From the NCBI RefSeq assembly GCF_007971525.1, contig NZ_CP042437.1, positions 2,914,001-2,978,000 of the forward strand: DNA of 64,000 nt, written 5' to 3'. The notes under the pieces are model-generated. The model was not told where the DNA came from. It searched no databases and saw nothing but the letters and a program-made list of their open reading frames with translations. Shown piece by piece: positions 34,000 to 43,371 of this stretch (position 1 is the first letter of the stretch; the number at the start of each line of letters is the position of its first letter). A program made the position numbers and the translations under genes. The DNA comes from Mucilaginibacter ginsenosidivorax. Its GTDB lineage: Bacteria > Bacteroidota > Bacteroidia > Sphingobacteriales > Sphingobacteriaceae.

Positions 34000-34824
34000 T
34001 TAGTATAAATAATTTAAAGCTATTACATCATTTGAATTAAAAGTACGGTCGGTACCTGACGAGCAGGCCAGCATCCATGAACCTGCATCGGCCTTGGTTG
34101 GCGTACCAGGAATGTTAATGGCGCCAATACCGGCACTGCCTTCGTTTGAACGGCTTCCTCCGCAGCTAAACGCGCGGTTCATGTAATCGGTATGACGGAA
34201 ACCTATGCAATGGCCTATTTCATGCTGCAAAACCGAAGTTAAGTAATTTACATCGGGGTTGGTACCGTATGCCTGCGCATTGGTATTCATTTGAATTTGA
34301 TTGTAAGGGTCACCTGCCGATGTTGGGAAGCCGGACGAACCCAGGGTAATATACCCGCCACTTGGCCCCTGGTTAAAACCAATTACCTGTATATTACCTC
34401 CGCTGCTTACAATCTGGAATTTGATGGTAAGGTTTAAGGCATTATAGCGCGCCACAGCGGCGCTTGTTGCTGTAGCATAAACCGTTGGCAGGTTTGAAAC
34501 CGACACGGTAATTGTGCGTGGGAGGCTTTTAACCAGGTTGGTGGTGCGGTACTGCTCATTTTCGGCAATGCGCAAATTGGGGCTTGTACTTACTTCTGAT
34601 AAATTAGCCTCGGTTAAAAGGATATCGCCTTCTACCAGGTAATTATCCCCCTGCTTTCTTACTTCATCGGTACTAAAGCCAAGGTCACCTATTTTTTTTA
34701 ATACATCTGCCGAAACCGCTGTTGTTTGCTTTGCCGGCTGGCTGTTATTTTTAGTACAAGAAAATAAAACAGACGCAGCAATAACGGCACAAAGGCCAAT
34801 TGTTAATAATACCTTGTTTTTCAT
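34000..34824 (-). CDS. HEIGH-type zinc metallopeptidase, lipoprotein
   Basis: The 274-residue protein has a lipoprotein signal (MKNKVLLTIGLCAVIAASVLFSC-type, lipobox Cys at 23) and the zinc-binding motif LQHEIGHCIGFRHTDYM, an extended H-E-x-x-H-x-x-G-x-x-H, near 205-220. This matches the dual-action HEIGH metallopeptidase family of Bacteroidota. An N-terminal region (SADVLKKIGDLGFSTDEVRK, VEGDILLTEANL) resembles its propeptide. It probably acts on the cell surface or is released. It is followed on the same strand by the S8 protease gene, with a hairpin in between. Confidence 0.88.
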   Translation of the reverse strand: MKNKVLLTIGLCAVIAASVLFSCTKNNSQPAKQTTAVSADVLKKIGDLGFSTDEVRKQGDNYLVEGDILLTEANLSEVSTSPNLRIAENEQYRTTNLVKSLPRTITVSVSNLPTVYATATSAAVARYNALNLTIKFQIVSSGGNIQVIGFNQGPSGGYITLGSSGFPTSAGDPYNQIQMNTNAQAYGTNPDVNYLTSVLQHEIGHCIGFRHTDYMNRAFSCGGSRSNEGSAGIGAINIPGTPTKADAGSWMLACSSGTDRTFNSNDVIALNYLY

Positions 34825-35106
34825 GTGTGTTGGTGTGTTAAGTTAATGTTCGTAAGGTTTTCCTAAAAACTCAATCGGCTGGCCAGCATTTCAAATAATA
34901 TAACTTATCGGGTAATTATATTATTCGTTTAATTGTATACAATTACAATCTTAATTTTTAGTTAAGCGTAAATTAATTTATATTTTTCTAAAAAGCAAAG
35001 ATTGGCAATTATTTTTCTAACGATTAAATATATAAGCCAATAGTTACCTTTCGGGTTACTACTAACTACCGGTAATAAAAAAGCTGCCTCTGCAATATCC
35101 CATAAA
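34825..35106. other. Intergenic stretch upstream of the HEIGH peptidase
   Basis: A/T-rich, with no gene or RNA recognised. It should hold the promoter of the HEIGH peptidase, but no complete TTTG/TAnnTTTG pair was found. Confidence 0.5.
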
Positions 35107-35137
35107 TAAAAAAGGCCTGTCTCTTTCGGGACGGCCT
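35107..35137 (-). terminator. Terminator of the PAS sensor gene
   Basis: AGGCC-t-GTC (35113-35121) pairs with GAC-GGCCT (35130-35137), and the minus strand then reads a TTTTTT run. It lies about 70 bases after the PAS gene stop. Confidence 0.75.
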
Positions 35138-35207
35138 GTGGTTAACTTTGCTGTTTATTTGTTTTTGCCGGGGTTTGGTCAGTAGCAATATTTGCTCCTC
35201 TTCGCAA

Positions 35208-36761
35208 TTAACTACTTATTTTTTGGGTTACATTTTTAATCACGTCGTCCAGTTCATTTGCCGACAAGTCTAAATATTCCAATATCTTTTCTCTTTCCGG
35301 ATCATCCGGCGCAAGGTTTTTTATAATCGGGATTAGCCCCATTATCCGCACAAGCGGCGCCCTGATAATGTGCGACTGGATCCATGATATCTCTTTGAGT
35401 TTTTTGTTTTGCTTTTCAATTTCAGTAATGTGTTTCAACTGGTCGGTAATATCGTGGGCTATAATTAGTTTGGCTTTTTTACCCCGGTAATTCATACCAT
35501 TACTTTGAATATCAACCTGGATAAGCTCGCCATCCTTTTTTTTATGGGTAAATGTTCCTCTTTTTGTTAACCCATCTGAGTTCATAGGCCCATTTATGAG
35601 TTGCTCCACCTTTGCGATATCCTCCGGCGGCCTGATATCCCTTATCGTCATCAAGAAAAATTCCTCCCGGCTGTAGCCATATTTTTTTATGGCCGCGGCG
35701 TTTACGTCCAAAAATCGCAAGGTTTCAATATCTACCACCCATTTGGGCAAGGGGCTTAAATCAAATAAATCACTGTATCTTTTTTCCGATTCAAGTAATA
35801 ACAAGTTTGCTATTTTACGTTCGGTAATGTCTTTAAAAAATACGGATAAACCATCCTCAGTGGGGTATGCGGTAATGTCGTACCATTTTTCTAATGGGGT
35901 AAAATAGTCTTCAAAGTGCACATATTGTTTAAGAGCCATTGCCTCATGATACATCTTATATGATTCGGAATTTACCGACCCTGCAAATACATCCCATAAA
36001 TTTTTTCCTAAAATGGTATTCCTTGACGTTTTCAGCACCTTTTCTGCCGTATTGTTCCAGTAGGTAACAGTCCAATCATTGTTTACAGCAAAAAACGCAT
36101 CGCCTATACTTTCCAAAATCCTGTTTTTTTCTTCAGATAGCTGCCTTCGCTCAAGTGTAAACTGTACCTCCTTTTGCATTTCGGTCATTTTTATGCTCTG
36201 GGCCACCTGCAATTCGCTATACTTTTTGAGCTGAAATGCCCATAACGCACAAATAAAAGAGATAACCGCAGTCAGAAATATGTGCATCCCAAATGTGAGC
36301 AGATCAAAATAGCTAAGTTGAGTAAAATAAATATCGGGCAGGCCGGCATCCTGGAGATAACTGAATAGCCCGTGGTGAATAATAACCACCACAATTATAG
36401 GAATTTGAAGTTTCCAGTTTTGATAGGTGATCATTGCGGCGCAGCCAACGAAAGCAAAAAAATGCATTTCAAACATACCGTGCATCTGGTAAATAAACTG
36501 CGCCATAAACAAACCAAACACAGCACTTAAAACATATTGGTACAAGGTTGACCCCGGCAGCAGTGCTTTTGTAGAATAGTAGGCAACCAGGCAAATACTT
36601 CCAACTCCGATGCCAATGAGCCAGGTACCGTAAAAACCCGCTAAAAAAAGCCCCACCAGGAAATAGGCGACCAAAAAATAATTCATTATTTTATCCGACC
36701 GTTCTTTTACATCCAAAAGGAGTGCATCGGGCTGGCCAGGTAATGAAAGTTGGTTGTGCAT
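35208..36761 (-). CDS. Membrane PAS-domain sensor with a histidine box but no ATPase domain
   Basis: The 517-residue protein, from the ATG at 36759-36761, has about six membrane helices (YFLVAYFLVGLFLAGFYGTW to FLTAVISFICALWAF). Two PAS domains follow, at about 215-330 (ILESIGDAFFAVNNDWTVTY) and about 340-445 (LFDLSPLPKWVVDIETLRFL, IIAHDITDQLKH). A DHp-like segment contains WIQSHIIRAPLVRIMG with His near 464. The protein ends 53 residues after that His, so the HATPase domain of a kinase is missing and no downstream frame supplies it. It may need a partner kinase or act otherwise. An upstream frame to 36833 overlaps the preceding gene and is not used. Confidence 0.8.
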   Translation of the reverse strand: MHNQLSLPGQPDALLLDVKERSDKIMNYFLVAYFLVGLFLAGFYGTWLIGIGVGSICLVAYYSTKALLPGSTLYQYVLSAVFGLFMAQFIYQMHGMFEMHFFAFVGCAAMITYQNWKLQIPIIVVVIIHHGLFSYLQDAGLPDIYFTQLSYFDLLTFGMHIFLTAVISFICALWAFQLKKYSELQVAQSIKMTEMQKEVQFTLERRQLSEEKNRILESIGDAFFAVNNDWTVTYWNNTAEKVLKTSRNTILGKNLWDVFAGSVNSESYKMYHEAMALKQYVHFEDYFTPLEKWYDITAYPTEDGLSVFFKDITERKIANLLLLESEKRYSDLFDLSPLPKWVVDIETLRFLDVNAAAIKKYGYSREEFFLMTIRDIRPPEDIAKVEQLINGPMNSDGLTKRGTFTHKKKDGELIQVDIQSNGMNYRGKKAKLIIAHDITDQLKHITEIEKQNKKLKEISWIQSHIIRAPLVRIMGLIPIIKNLAPDDPEREKILEYLDLSANELDDVIKNVTQKISS

Positions 36762-36771
36762 ACTTAAATAA

Positions 36772-37368
36772 TCATTTATTACAATCAGGAAGCCGGCAAC
36801 CGTATGCCCGGAGCGCAAGTTGGTTAAAAGCAAGCTTAGGTTGCATCCCTAATATTCCTTTTATAGCTATTGCTGCGTAGTTTGTTTTTTCATTAGTACA
36901 ATACCTGCTGCGGTTATAATTGCCCCGGTAATACAATTCATGCCGGGAATTTAGCAACGCTACCTGCGGAGTAGAATAAACGCCACATGCCCTGGCGATA
37001 GATTGATCAAATGTTACGGGGATATTTAAACCCAGTTTATCCTGAATTTGCCTGGCCGTATAATAGCTATTATTTAATACCACTACTGCAAACTTTACCT
37101 GGCTGCCATATTGTTTTACCAACGACTTAAAAACAGTTATATTAAACCTTGAACAGGCGCAATCGGGGTTAAAAAAATGCAGAAAAACAGGTTGCTTATT
37201 TTCTTTTTTTAGTTGCCCTCCCAAGCTAATAAACTGACCCTGGTAAACCGGCGTATAGTTTTTGGGGACCGGGGTTGGCAACTGATAAACAAATTCATTG
37301 TACCAGAATAGAGCTACGGCCGCGCCAAATAAAAAAATCAACCAAATAGCCACCACCAGCTTTTTCAT
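36772..37368 (-). CDS. Membrane-anchored thioredoxin-like protein with a C-x-C motif
   Basis: The 198-residue protein, from the ATG at 37366-37368, has an N-terminal helix (KLVVAIWLIFLFGAAVALFW) and then a thioredoxin-like fold with FLHFFNPDCACSRFNI, that is Cys-Ala-Cys instead of C-x-x-C, and a cis-Pro loop (GVYSTPQVALL). Such proteins face the periplasm. A redox role is likely but the C-x-C site makes plain disulphide exchange uncertain. It ends 10 bases before the PAS sensor start on the same strand, so the two are probably cotranscribed. Confidence 0.75.
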   Translation of the reverse strand: MKKLVVAIWLIFLFGAAVALFWYNEFVYQLPTPVPKNYTPVYQGQFISLGGQLKKENKQPVFLHFFNPDCACSRFNITVFKSLVKQYGSQVKFAVVVLNNSYYTARQIQDKLGLNIPVTFDQSIARACGVYSTPQVALLNSRHELYYRGNYNRSRYCTNEKTNYAAIAIKGILGMQPKLAFNQLALRAYGCRLPDCNK

Positions 37369-37596
37369 CCCGTTTTTTACGTAGGGATAGTTTAAAAGTT
37401 GCTTATTATAATAAGATAGTTCGCCGCCGATATAATCAGCATGAAAATGAGTACGCCACATCCAACCGGCAATTCAAATATTTGATAAAACAGGTAACTG
37501 TAATTTATTTAGCCGATCAAAGACTCTCCAGTTTCCCTAACTTTCAAAAAAAATACAAAAAAAAGATAAAAACATTTTTTTTTCCTATCATTACGG

Positions 37597-38214
37597 ATGC
37601 GATTTTATCTGGGAACCCTTACCCTCTTATTTTTCCTTATTTCGGCCAATGGCTCTGCGCATGCTACACGCCGGGCGGTCCGCAAAAATCATAAAACAAC
37701 CAAATCGGCAAAAAGGCATAAGCATTTTACTACATATACCAGGCCTGTTATTGATACAGCCATTTCAACAGGGTGCGCCAGCCCCGAGGAATTGATAACT
37801 TTTGCAAAATCGCTGCAAGGCATCCGTTACAGGTTTGGATCAACCAATCCCGAAAAAGGTTTTGATTGCTCGGGCTTTGTTAACTACGTATTTAATCATT
37901 TTGGTATTTCTATCCCCAGGAGTTCGGTCGACTTCACCGATGTACAGGGTGGGGTTGATTTAAAAGACGCCAAATTTGGCGACCTGATATTATTTACCGG
38001 CACCAAAAAACATACCCGCAGGGCCGGCCATATCGGCATTATTGTATCTATGCCCGGCGAACCAATCCAGTTTATCCACTCCACATCGGGCGAGGCAAAT
38101 GGTGTAACCCTGACAACCATGAATGATTATTATATGGGGCGTTATATGCGTACCATCCGCGTATTTTCTGATAATAACCAGGCCGAAGCTTACCCCGAAA
38201 CTGCTTCGCGTTAG
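37597..38214 (+). CDS. NlpC/P60 cell-wall hydrolase, exported
   Basis: The 205-residue protein has a signal peptide (RFYLGTLTLLFFLISANGSA), a basic linker rich in Lys and His, and a C-terminal NlpC/P60 domain. The domain shows YRFGSTNPEKGFDCSGFVNY (catalytic Cys), RSSVDFTD and RRAGHIGIIVSMP (catalytic His). NlpC/P60 enzymes cut stem peptides of peptidoglycan, usually D-Glu-diaminopimelate bonds. It is transcribed alone towards the tRNA gene. Confidence 0.9.
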   Translation: MRFYLGTLTLLFFLISANGSAHATRRAVRKNHKTTKSAKRHKHFTTYTRPVIDTAISTGCASPEELITFAKSLQGIRYRFGSTNPEKGFDCSGFVNYVFNHFGISIPRSSVDFTDVQGGVDLKDAKFGDLILFTGTKKHTRRAGHIGIIVSMPGEPIQFIHSTSGEANGVTLTTMNDYYMGRYMRTIRVFSDNNQAEAYPETASR

Positions 38215-38318
38215 GCTTGAGGCTATTGCCGCATCTAAGCATCCACCGCGGCTTTTCCCCAATAATTAACAACCTTAAAACGAACCGAATACAAATATCC
38301 GGGGATATTATTGTTGAA

Positions 38319-38353
38319 TTTGGCGCTCAATATCAAAAGTTATCATACCTTTG
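38319..38353 (+). promoter_or_regulatory. Promoter of the initiator tRNA gene
   Basis: TTTG (38319-38322) and TACCTTTG (38346-38353) match the -33 and -7 boxes, though the 23-base spacing is a little long. The -7 box ends 16 bases before the tRNA. Confidence 0.6.
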
Positions 38354-38369
38354 CAGCCCATCAAAACAG

Positions 38370-38442
<73 letters not shown>

Positions 38443-38453
38443 CATTGAAAATG

Positions 38454-38487
38454 AAAGCCTCAAGTTGAAAAATTTGAGGCTTTTTTA
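38454..38487 (+). terminator. Terminator of the initiator tRNA
   Basis: AAAGCCTCAAGTT (38454-38466) pairs with AATTTGAGGCTTT (38471-38483) around a GAAA loop, followed by a T run. A very similar hairpin stands at 46419-46450. Confidence 0.88.
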
Positions 38488-38803
38488 TTTGACAAGTTTT
38501 TTTTTGAGGGATCCGGTAGGGCACAAAAGGGAAAATCTTCTATTAAAACCGTGCCTCTGTGAATGCTGCAGACGTCATTATCAATTTCTCAAATTACCTA
38601 ACAGTCAGTTTAACCACGTCCTTCCATATGTCGTCCAAACGATCTCATAGAACCTAAGTACACCGCCACTGGAAAATCTTAGTTTTAACAAGCACTTGTG
38701 CTACAAAAATTAAAAACGATTATATTGCAGGAGTCCTGTATGACCAAATTATCTTATTATTGTATACATTTGTATTTCAGCAATTTAACGCATTCTATAC
38801 AGC
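38488..38803. other. Intergenic stretch between tRNA terminator and CAP gene
   Basis: No gene is supported; short frames here look random. TACATTTG (38765-38772) fits a -7 box for the CAP gene, without a well-placed -33 partner. Base usage looks less G/C-rich than the flanking housekeeping genes. Confidence 0.5.
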
Positions 38804-39637
38804 ATGTTGTCGTTTAGTATCACTCCGTTAAGAAATATTTGTGAAGTAGCAAAAACTATTAAGCCTGCCGCCACAGCATCTATCATGGGTATAAATGTGG
38901 CAAAGCTTCGGGGCAGGCTATGGTATATTTATATAGTAGCTGCTTTATTGTTGTTAGTTAGTACTTTTTATTGGCCGATCTTTTTTTTTAACCCCCAAAA
39001 TTCAAATACTAAGAATTATAGAGTTGGCGAAATTTTATCCGGCACTACTATTTTGAAGAGCGCCGGCGCTTCGCAAAATAGGTCGCCCCGCGCAAATAAA
39101 AATTCAGTCGCAATCAGTTTGCTTGCAAATGACAGCTTGAATAATGTGGCAACTGCAATTATACAGGAAAACTACATGAAGTTAGCCCTCGCAATTGCCA
39201 ACAAAAAGCGAGCTGTTGGCTGCAAATGTGGAATTGTTGAAATGGGACCTGCCGAACCCCTCAGCTGGAATGACAGCCTTTTTAAAGCGGCCTACCTTCA
39301 TGCCGCCGATATGGCCAAACTTAATTATTTCAGCCATATAAGTAAAGATGGACGCAATGCAACCGCCCGTATTATTAAGGCAGGCTATAATTACCAGGGC
39401 TTCAAATCATTTGTGGCCGGCGAAAATATTGCCGAAGGACAGGAAAGTTTACCTGAGGTTTTTGAGGACTGGTTTAAAAGCGAGGGCCATTGTAAAAACC
39501 TGATGAACCCTAAATTTAAAGAAATTGGCCTTGCCATGGTAAATGGGTACTGGGTTATGGATTTTGGCGGCCGTGTAGTATTTTCGGAGGCTGAACAGGA
39601 ACAAATTAAAAAGGGCGACCTAAAAGTGGCAGAATAA
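38804..39637 (+). CDS. CAP/SCP-domain protein, membrane anchored or exported
   Basis: The protein (277 residues from the first ATG; 250 from an ATG at 38885, which may be truer) has one hydrophobic helix (LWYIYIVAALLLLVSTFYW) and a C-terminal CAP domain. The domain shows LHAADMAKLNYFSHISKDGR, KSFVAGENIAEGQ and WFKSEGHCKNLMNPKFKEIG, carrying the conserved His, Glu and His of bacterial SCP/YkwD-like proteins. The biochemical role of bacterial CAP proteins is largely unknown. It stands first in a stretch bounded by the tRNA and a second tRNA-end copy. Confidence 0.82.
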   Translation: MLSFSITPLRNICEVAKTIKPAATASIMGINVAKLRGRLWYIYIVAALLLLVSTFYWPIFFFNPQNSNTKNYRVGEILSGTTILKSAGASQNRSPRANKNSVAISLLANDSLNNVATAIIQENYMKLALAIANKKRAVGCKCGIVEMGPAEPLSWNDSLFKAAYLHAADMAKLNYFSHISKDGRNATARIIKAGYNYQGFKSFVAGENIAEGQESLPEVFEDWFKSEGHCKNLMNPKFKEIGLAMVNGYWVMDFGGRVVFSEAEQEQIKKGDLKVAE

Positions 39638-39675
39638 ATAGCGCATTTATTGCCCACCCACAGAACCTGGCTTGT

Positions 39676-39708
39676 AAAAAAAGGAAGCTGCCAGCTATGA
39701 CAACTTCC
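39676..39708 (-). terminator. Terminator of the response regulator/kinase pair
   Basis: On the minus strand GGAAGTTG and CAGCTTCC pair (8 bp, one G-U) and run into TTTTTTT, about 50 bases after the response regulator stop. Confidence 0.72.
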
Positions 39709-39760
39709 ATCACAATTAAAACTATGCCGCCGCTTCTGTAAAAACATGCGGCAAGTATTA

Positions 39761-40399
39761 TTACTGACTATACCCTTTTTTGCTTAACTCGTTAATTAAT
39801 TGTACCCGGCAGTTTATCTGCAATTTGCGGTAAATATTTTTTATGTGCTGCCGTACAGTATCAGGCGAGATGAAAAGTTGATAGGCTATCTGCTTGTAGG
39901 TATCGCCTTTTATTAACAAGTTAGCAATTTGCACTTCACGAGCGGTCAAACCTTCATGGCTCTGGTTATTATCGGTTTGCTTGTTGCTTGAAAAATATGC
40001 TATGACTTTTTTTGCAATGATCGGGCTCATGGGTACACCGCCGTTGCTGGCCTCCATTATAGATTCTTTGATCTTGAATAAAGGCATGCTTTTTAAAAGG
40101 TACCCGGTGGCGCCTGCTTGCAGTGCTTTAAATATTCTGTCCTTATCTTCATAAACAGTAAGCATCAAAATGTTAACATTTGGAAACTTTTGTTTAATCA
40201 GGAATGCCCCATCCAACCCGTTTATTTCTGGCAGTTCAATATCAAGCAACAGCACATCGGGCGCGGCTGTTAAAGAAGACATAAAACTCCTCACGGATGT
40301 AAAGCTATCAAGCAGTTCCAAATCATCCTGCATTTGCATATACTGCACCAGGCTGTTGAGTATAAGCACATCGTCCTCAATTATTGAAACCTTGATCAT
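39761..40399 (-). CDS. NarL/LuxR-type response regulator
   Basis: The 212-residue protein has a receiver domain with acidic pair E9-D10 region (SIIEDDVLI), phospho-acceptor Asp at about 53 (DVLLLDIELPEINGLDG), the Thr/Lys switch residues (ILMLTVYED, GYLLKSMP), and a C-terminal LuxR HTH (LTAREVQIANLLIKGDTYKQ, PDTVRQHIKNIYRKL). The ATG at 40397-40399 is preferred over a TTG one codon before. The gene ends its own unit; the probable kinase starts upstream, 59 bases before it, on the same strand. Targets unknown. Confidence 0.93.
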   Translation of the reverse strand: MIKVSIIEDDVLILNSLVQYMQMQDDLELLDSFTSVRSFMSSLTAAPDVLLLDIELPEINGLDGAFLIKQKFPNVNILMLTVYEDKDRIFKALQAGATGYLLKSMPLFKIKESIMEASNGGVPMSPIIAKKVIAYFSSNKQTDNNQSHEGLTAREVQIANLLIKGDTYKQIAYQLFISPDTVRQHIKNIYRKLQINCRVQLINELSKKGYSQ

Positions 40400-40458
40400 C
40401 AAACAAATTTTGCAAAAAACACAGTTTTATCATATAACATATTTGGGGTATAATTTTA

Positions 40459-43371
40459 TCACCGCCGTGTTTTAAGCATAACGGTAAAAAAATCATCAGC
40501 AGGTGTAATTACCAAACTTGCCTTTATGCGCTTTGCCCGCATTTGCATGTTTTTTAAACCCTGCCCTGTGTGATAACTGCCAGGTTTAGCATTAACTGTG
40601 TTTTTAATAATGATAGTCATGCCCCACGCCTGGTTATTTAATGTGATCCAAACCGGAGTAGCGTTGTTATGCCGGACGATATTGTTTATGGCTTCCTTGA
40701 AAATGAGGTATACGTTTTGCCTTACAAGTTGCGTTAAATTGCCGGTCTTTTCAAATCCGCTCACCTCAAAGCTAATTTCAGGGAAATCGCCCAGCATAAA
40801 ATGCACATGCTCCTTCATGCGCGATAGCAAATCTTCCTGGTTATCATTGCGCGCATCGACCGACCAAATAATATCCGAAATAGATGCTATTGCATCTTTA
40901 CTATCGTTTGAAATGTTCCGAATAATCTCACTATCAGTAGATTGTTTTATATGCATTAATTCACTGCTCAGCGATATACGGGTAAGGTTACTGCCAATTT
41001 CGTCATGCAGGTCGCTGGCTATAGAAGTACGCAGTTCCATCTCCCTTTTTAGTTTTTTTATCCGCGATACCCAAGCCTGATAAATCAACAGCAATACAAT
41101 TAATACTATCATGACCTTAAACGGCCATGACTGGTAGAAAGATGGCCATACCACAATTGTTTTTGTTAGCCACTGCTTTGGTTTAGTATTGGTAGGAAAC
41201 CGGGCTTGAAACGTATAAGTACCTGGTGGAAGTGAATATAAATTTATCTCGTCTGAAAGTTTGTTTGTACGCCAGGTATCTGAAATTTCCCTTATCCTGA
41301 ACAAAATATCCTTTTGCTTGGCGGGCCCTGCAAATTTAAGGGAAACCGTGTTTTCGCCGGGCTTTACATTAATTATGTTAGCCGCATTGGCAAATAAATC
41401 AACCTGGGGCAGGGCTACGCCATTTGTGCTCTTTTTTAAATAGGACAATATCAGTTTGTCGGCGTTATTGGAAAGTAATGATTTATAATAATCGATACTA
41501 AAAAAGGCCAAACCATGTAAACCGCCCATAACCACCTGGCGCCCTTTTGGGTCATAATATATTGCCGAATGGTTAAATTCCTGAGTATAATTTTCTTCAA
41601 ACTCGTCGTTATCCGGATATGGAAGAGCCTGCATGTTGGCGATATTAAATACGCTTGCTCCCTCGTTAGTACCGGCAAAAAGCAATCCATCAACTTCGAG
41701 CAAAGAATAAACAAAATCGCCTGCCAGGCCTTTTTCAAAACCAATGTTATCTATTACCTTTCCACCCGCATCAATTTTAATAATCCCCTTACCTAAGGTG
41801 CCCAGCAATATAGTGTTCTTATATGGCAGGATGGTATATACCGGCATATAGTCTGCATTGCTGATTTTTATTTTAGTAAGCCCGGCCTTGTCCATCCTGA
41901 ATAATCCACCTTCGCCTGCCAGCCAAAGGTGATTATTAATAAAGGCAACATCTTTTATGATACCCAGCCTTTTATCAGTAAACCAACACGTGTAGCTCCA
42001 TTGATTAAGTTCGTTTTTTTTTGCGAGGTATAAAGAGTTTCTGACAGCACCCAAAAAACCGTCTTGATATTTTATTAATTTATTAATAACCATGCTTGCC
42101 CGATTTGGATTGGGCAGTAATTCATACATATCTGTATAGGTATCAAGCACAACAAAACCAGATCCCCCCTCGGTACCAAGCATTACATGCCTTTTGTTAA
42201 TTGGCTGTATTGCATACGTAGTAAAAGGCAGCGCCTTATAGCTGTTTTTACCAAAAAGGTAGGTGCCCCCATTATACGTGCCAATATAAAACCTTAAACT
42301 GTCATTATAAATACCCCTAATACTCTTGTCTTTAAAAAAACGCATCGCCTTATTGCTGGCAACCGTATCACTCAATCGGGGATTTCCGGGCGTAATCAAA
42401 AACAAATTATCGGGTGTGAGGCCTAAATACTCATCAGCCGTGGTACATTCTTCAACCGCCTTCAGATCAGAAAACTGGTTTATGCCCCAGTATAGCCTAA
42501 AAAAAGGCGATGCAAGCATTTTTTTATCGGGCTGGCGGCATATCACTACTATACTGTCCTTTGCCTTAAAGCAACAAATATAATTACTGCCCTGATATTC
42601 ATACAGTTTGTTAAGCGATCGCTTATCATAAATTATAAAACCAAGCGGATATCGGGCGACAAGATATTTGGTGGTGGAAAAGGGTAATCCAACAAACTGA
42701 CCACTTTTATCATAAAGCATCCGGTATTTATACGATCCGTTGACCAGCACTGAATCGCCCTTTCCGGTTCTTATCAAATTGGGTTCTGCGGTCGCAACAT
42801 TATTTCTAACAAAAAAAAATAGTTTACCTTTTTCGTCAATAAGGTATTGCTCTATACCTGATCCATTATTCCACCCTCTTAAATGTTGTAGATTAAGGCC
42901 TTTTTGCAAGAAACCTGCTTTATTGAAAACGAATATTTGCCCGTTTTTTGAAAGCAAATTCAGCTTATGGTTAAAATTGTTTATTATAAAACAGTTAAAG
43001 TCCTTTACTCTAATTTTATAAAGTTTGAGTTTAGTATAATCATAGCAGTAAATTAGATCGGGGTCGTTATTATACCTTAGAAAAATAAAGTTTTGGTAAC
43101 AAAATAACAACTTTATCAGCAAGTTAGGGGGAAGCGTTATGTTGGGCAAGCTAAAAGGTTGCACATCGGTGCCATCAAAACGCCAGATACCATGATTGGT
43201 AGTAAAATAAACAAAGCCTCGTTCGTCTCGCGCAATATTGGTAAAAAGCGCTCTGTTAAATGGCTTAGGCATATTCAGCTTCTGGGCGTTAAAAAGCGAT
43301 TGCGCTTGAGCACAACCAAGCCGGCAAGCAAGCAAAACCGCGCCTACAAGTACGCGAAATAATGTTTTCAT
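40459..43371 (-). CDS. Sensor histidine kinase with periplasmic propeller (HisKA_3 type)
   Basis: The 970-residue protein has a signal peptide (FRVLVGAVLLACRLGCAQA), long two-component-propeller repeats (about 25-640; for example RDERGFVYFTTNHGIWRFDG, NNHLWLAGEGGLFRMD), a Y_Y_Y-type domain (YSLPPGTYTFQARFP), one TM helix (FKVMIVLIVLLLIYQAW), a HisKA_3 box (ASDLHDEIGSNLTRISL, His near 789) and a HATPase domain with KEAINNIVRHNNAT and GQGLKNMQMRAK. The Asp-containing D-x-G-x-G box is weak: it reads IIIKNTVNAKPG. It is followed by its likely NarL-type partner. Such systems sense envelope or extracellular cues. Confidence 0.9.
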   Translation of the reverse strand: MKTLFRVLVGAVLLACRLGCAQAQSLFNAQKLNMPKPFNRALFTNIARDERGFVYFTTNHGIWRFDGTDVQPFSLPNITLPPNLLIKLLFCYQNFIFLRYNNDPDLIYCYDYTKLKLYKIRVKDFNCFIINNFNHKLNLLSKNGQIFVFNKAGFLQKGLNLQHLRGWNNGSGIEQYLIDEKGKLFFFVRNNVATAEPNLIRTGKGDSVLVNGSYKYRMLYDKSGQFVGLPFSTTKYLVARYPLGFIIYDKRSLNKLYEYQGSNYICCFKAKDSIVVICRQPDKKMLASPFFRLYWGINQFSDLKAVEECTTADEYLGLTPDNLFLITPGNPRLSDTVASNKAMRFFKDKSIRGIYNDSLRFYIGTYNGGTYLFGKNSYKALPFTTYAIQPINKRHVMLGTEGGSGFVVLDTYTDMYELLPNPNRASMVINKLIKYQDGFLGAVRNSLYLAKKNELNQWSYTCWFTDKRLGIIKDVAFINNHLWLAGEGGLFRMDKAGLTKIKISNADYMPVYTILPYKNTILLGTLGKGIIKIDAGGKVIDNIGFEKGLAGDFVYSLLEVDGLLFAGTNEGASVFNIANMQALPYPDNDEFEENYTQEFNHSAIYYDPKGRQVVMGGLHGLAFFSIDYYKSLLSNNADKLILSYLKKSTNGVALPQVDLFANAANIINVKPGENTVSLKFAGPAKQKDILFRIREISDTWRTNKLSDEINLYSLPPGTYTFQARFPTNTKPKQWLTKTIVVWPSFYQSWPFKVMIVLIVLLLIYQAWVSRIKKLKREMELRTSIASDLHDEIGSNLTRISLSSELMHIKQSTDSEIIRNISNDSKDAIASISDIIWSVDARNDNQEDLLSRMKEHVHFMLGDFPEISFEVSGFEKTGNLTQLVRQNVYLIFKEAINNIVRHNNATPVWITLNNQAWGMTIIIKNTVNAKPGSYHTGQGLKNMQMRAKRIKASLVITPADDFFTVMLKTRR

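Noticed and set aside
38465..38650. 61-codon open frame after the tRNA
   Set aside because: It starts inside the tRNA terminator and has no recognisable protein features.
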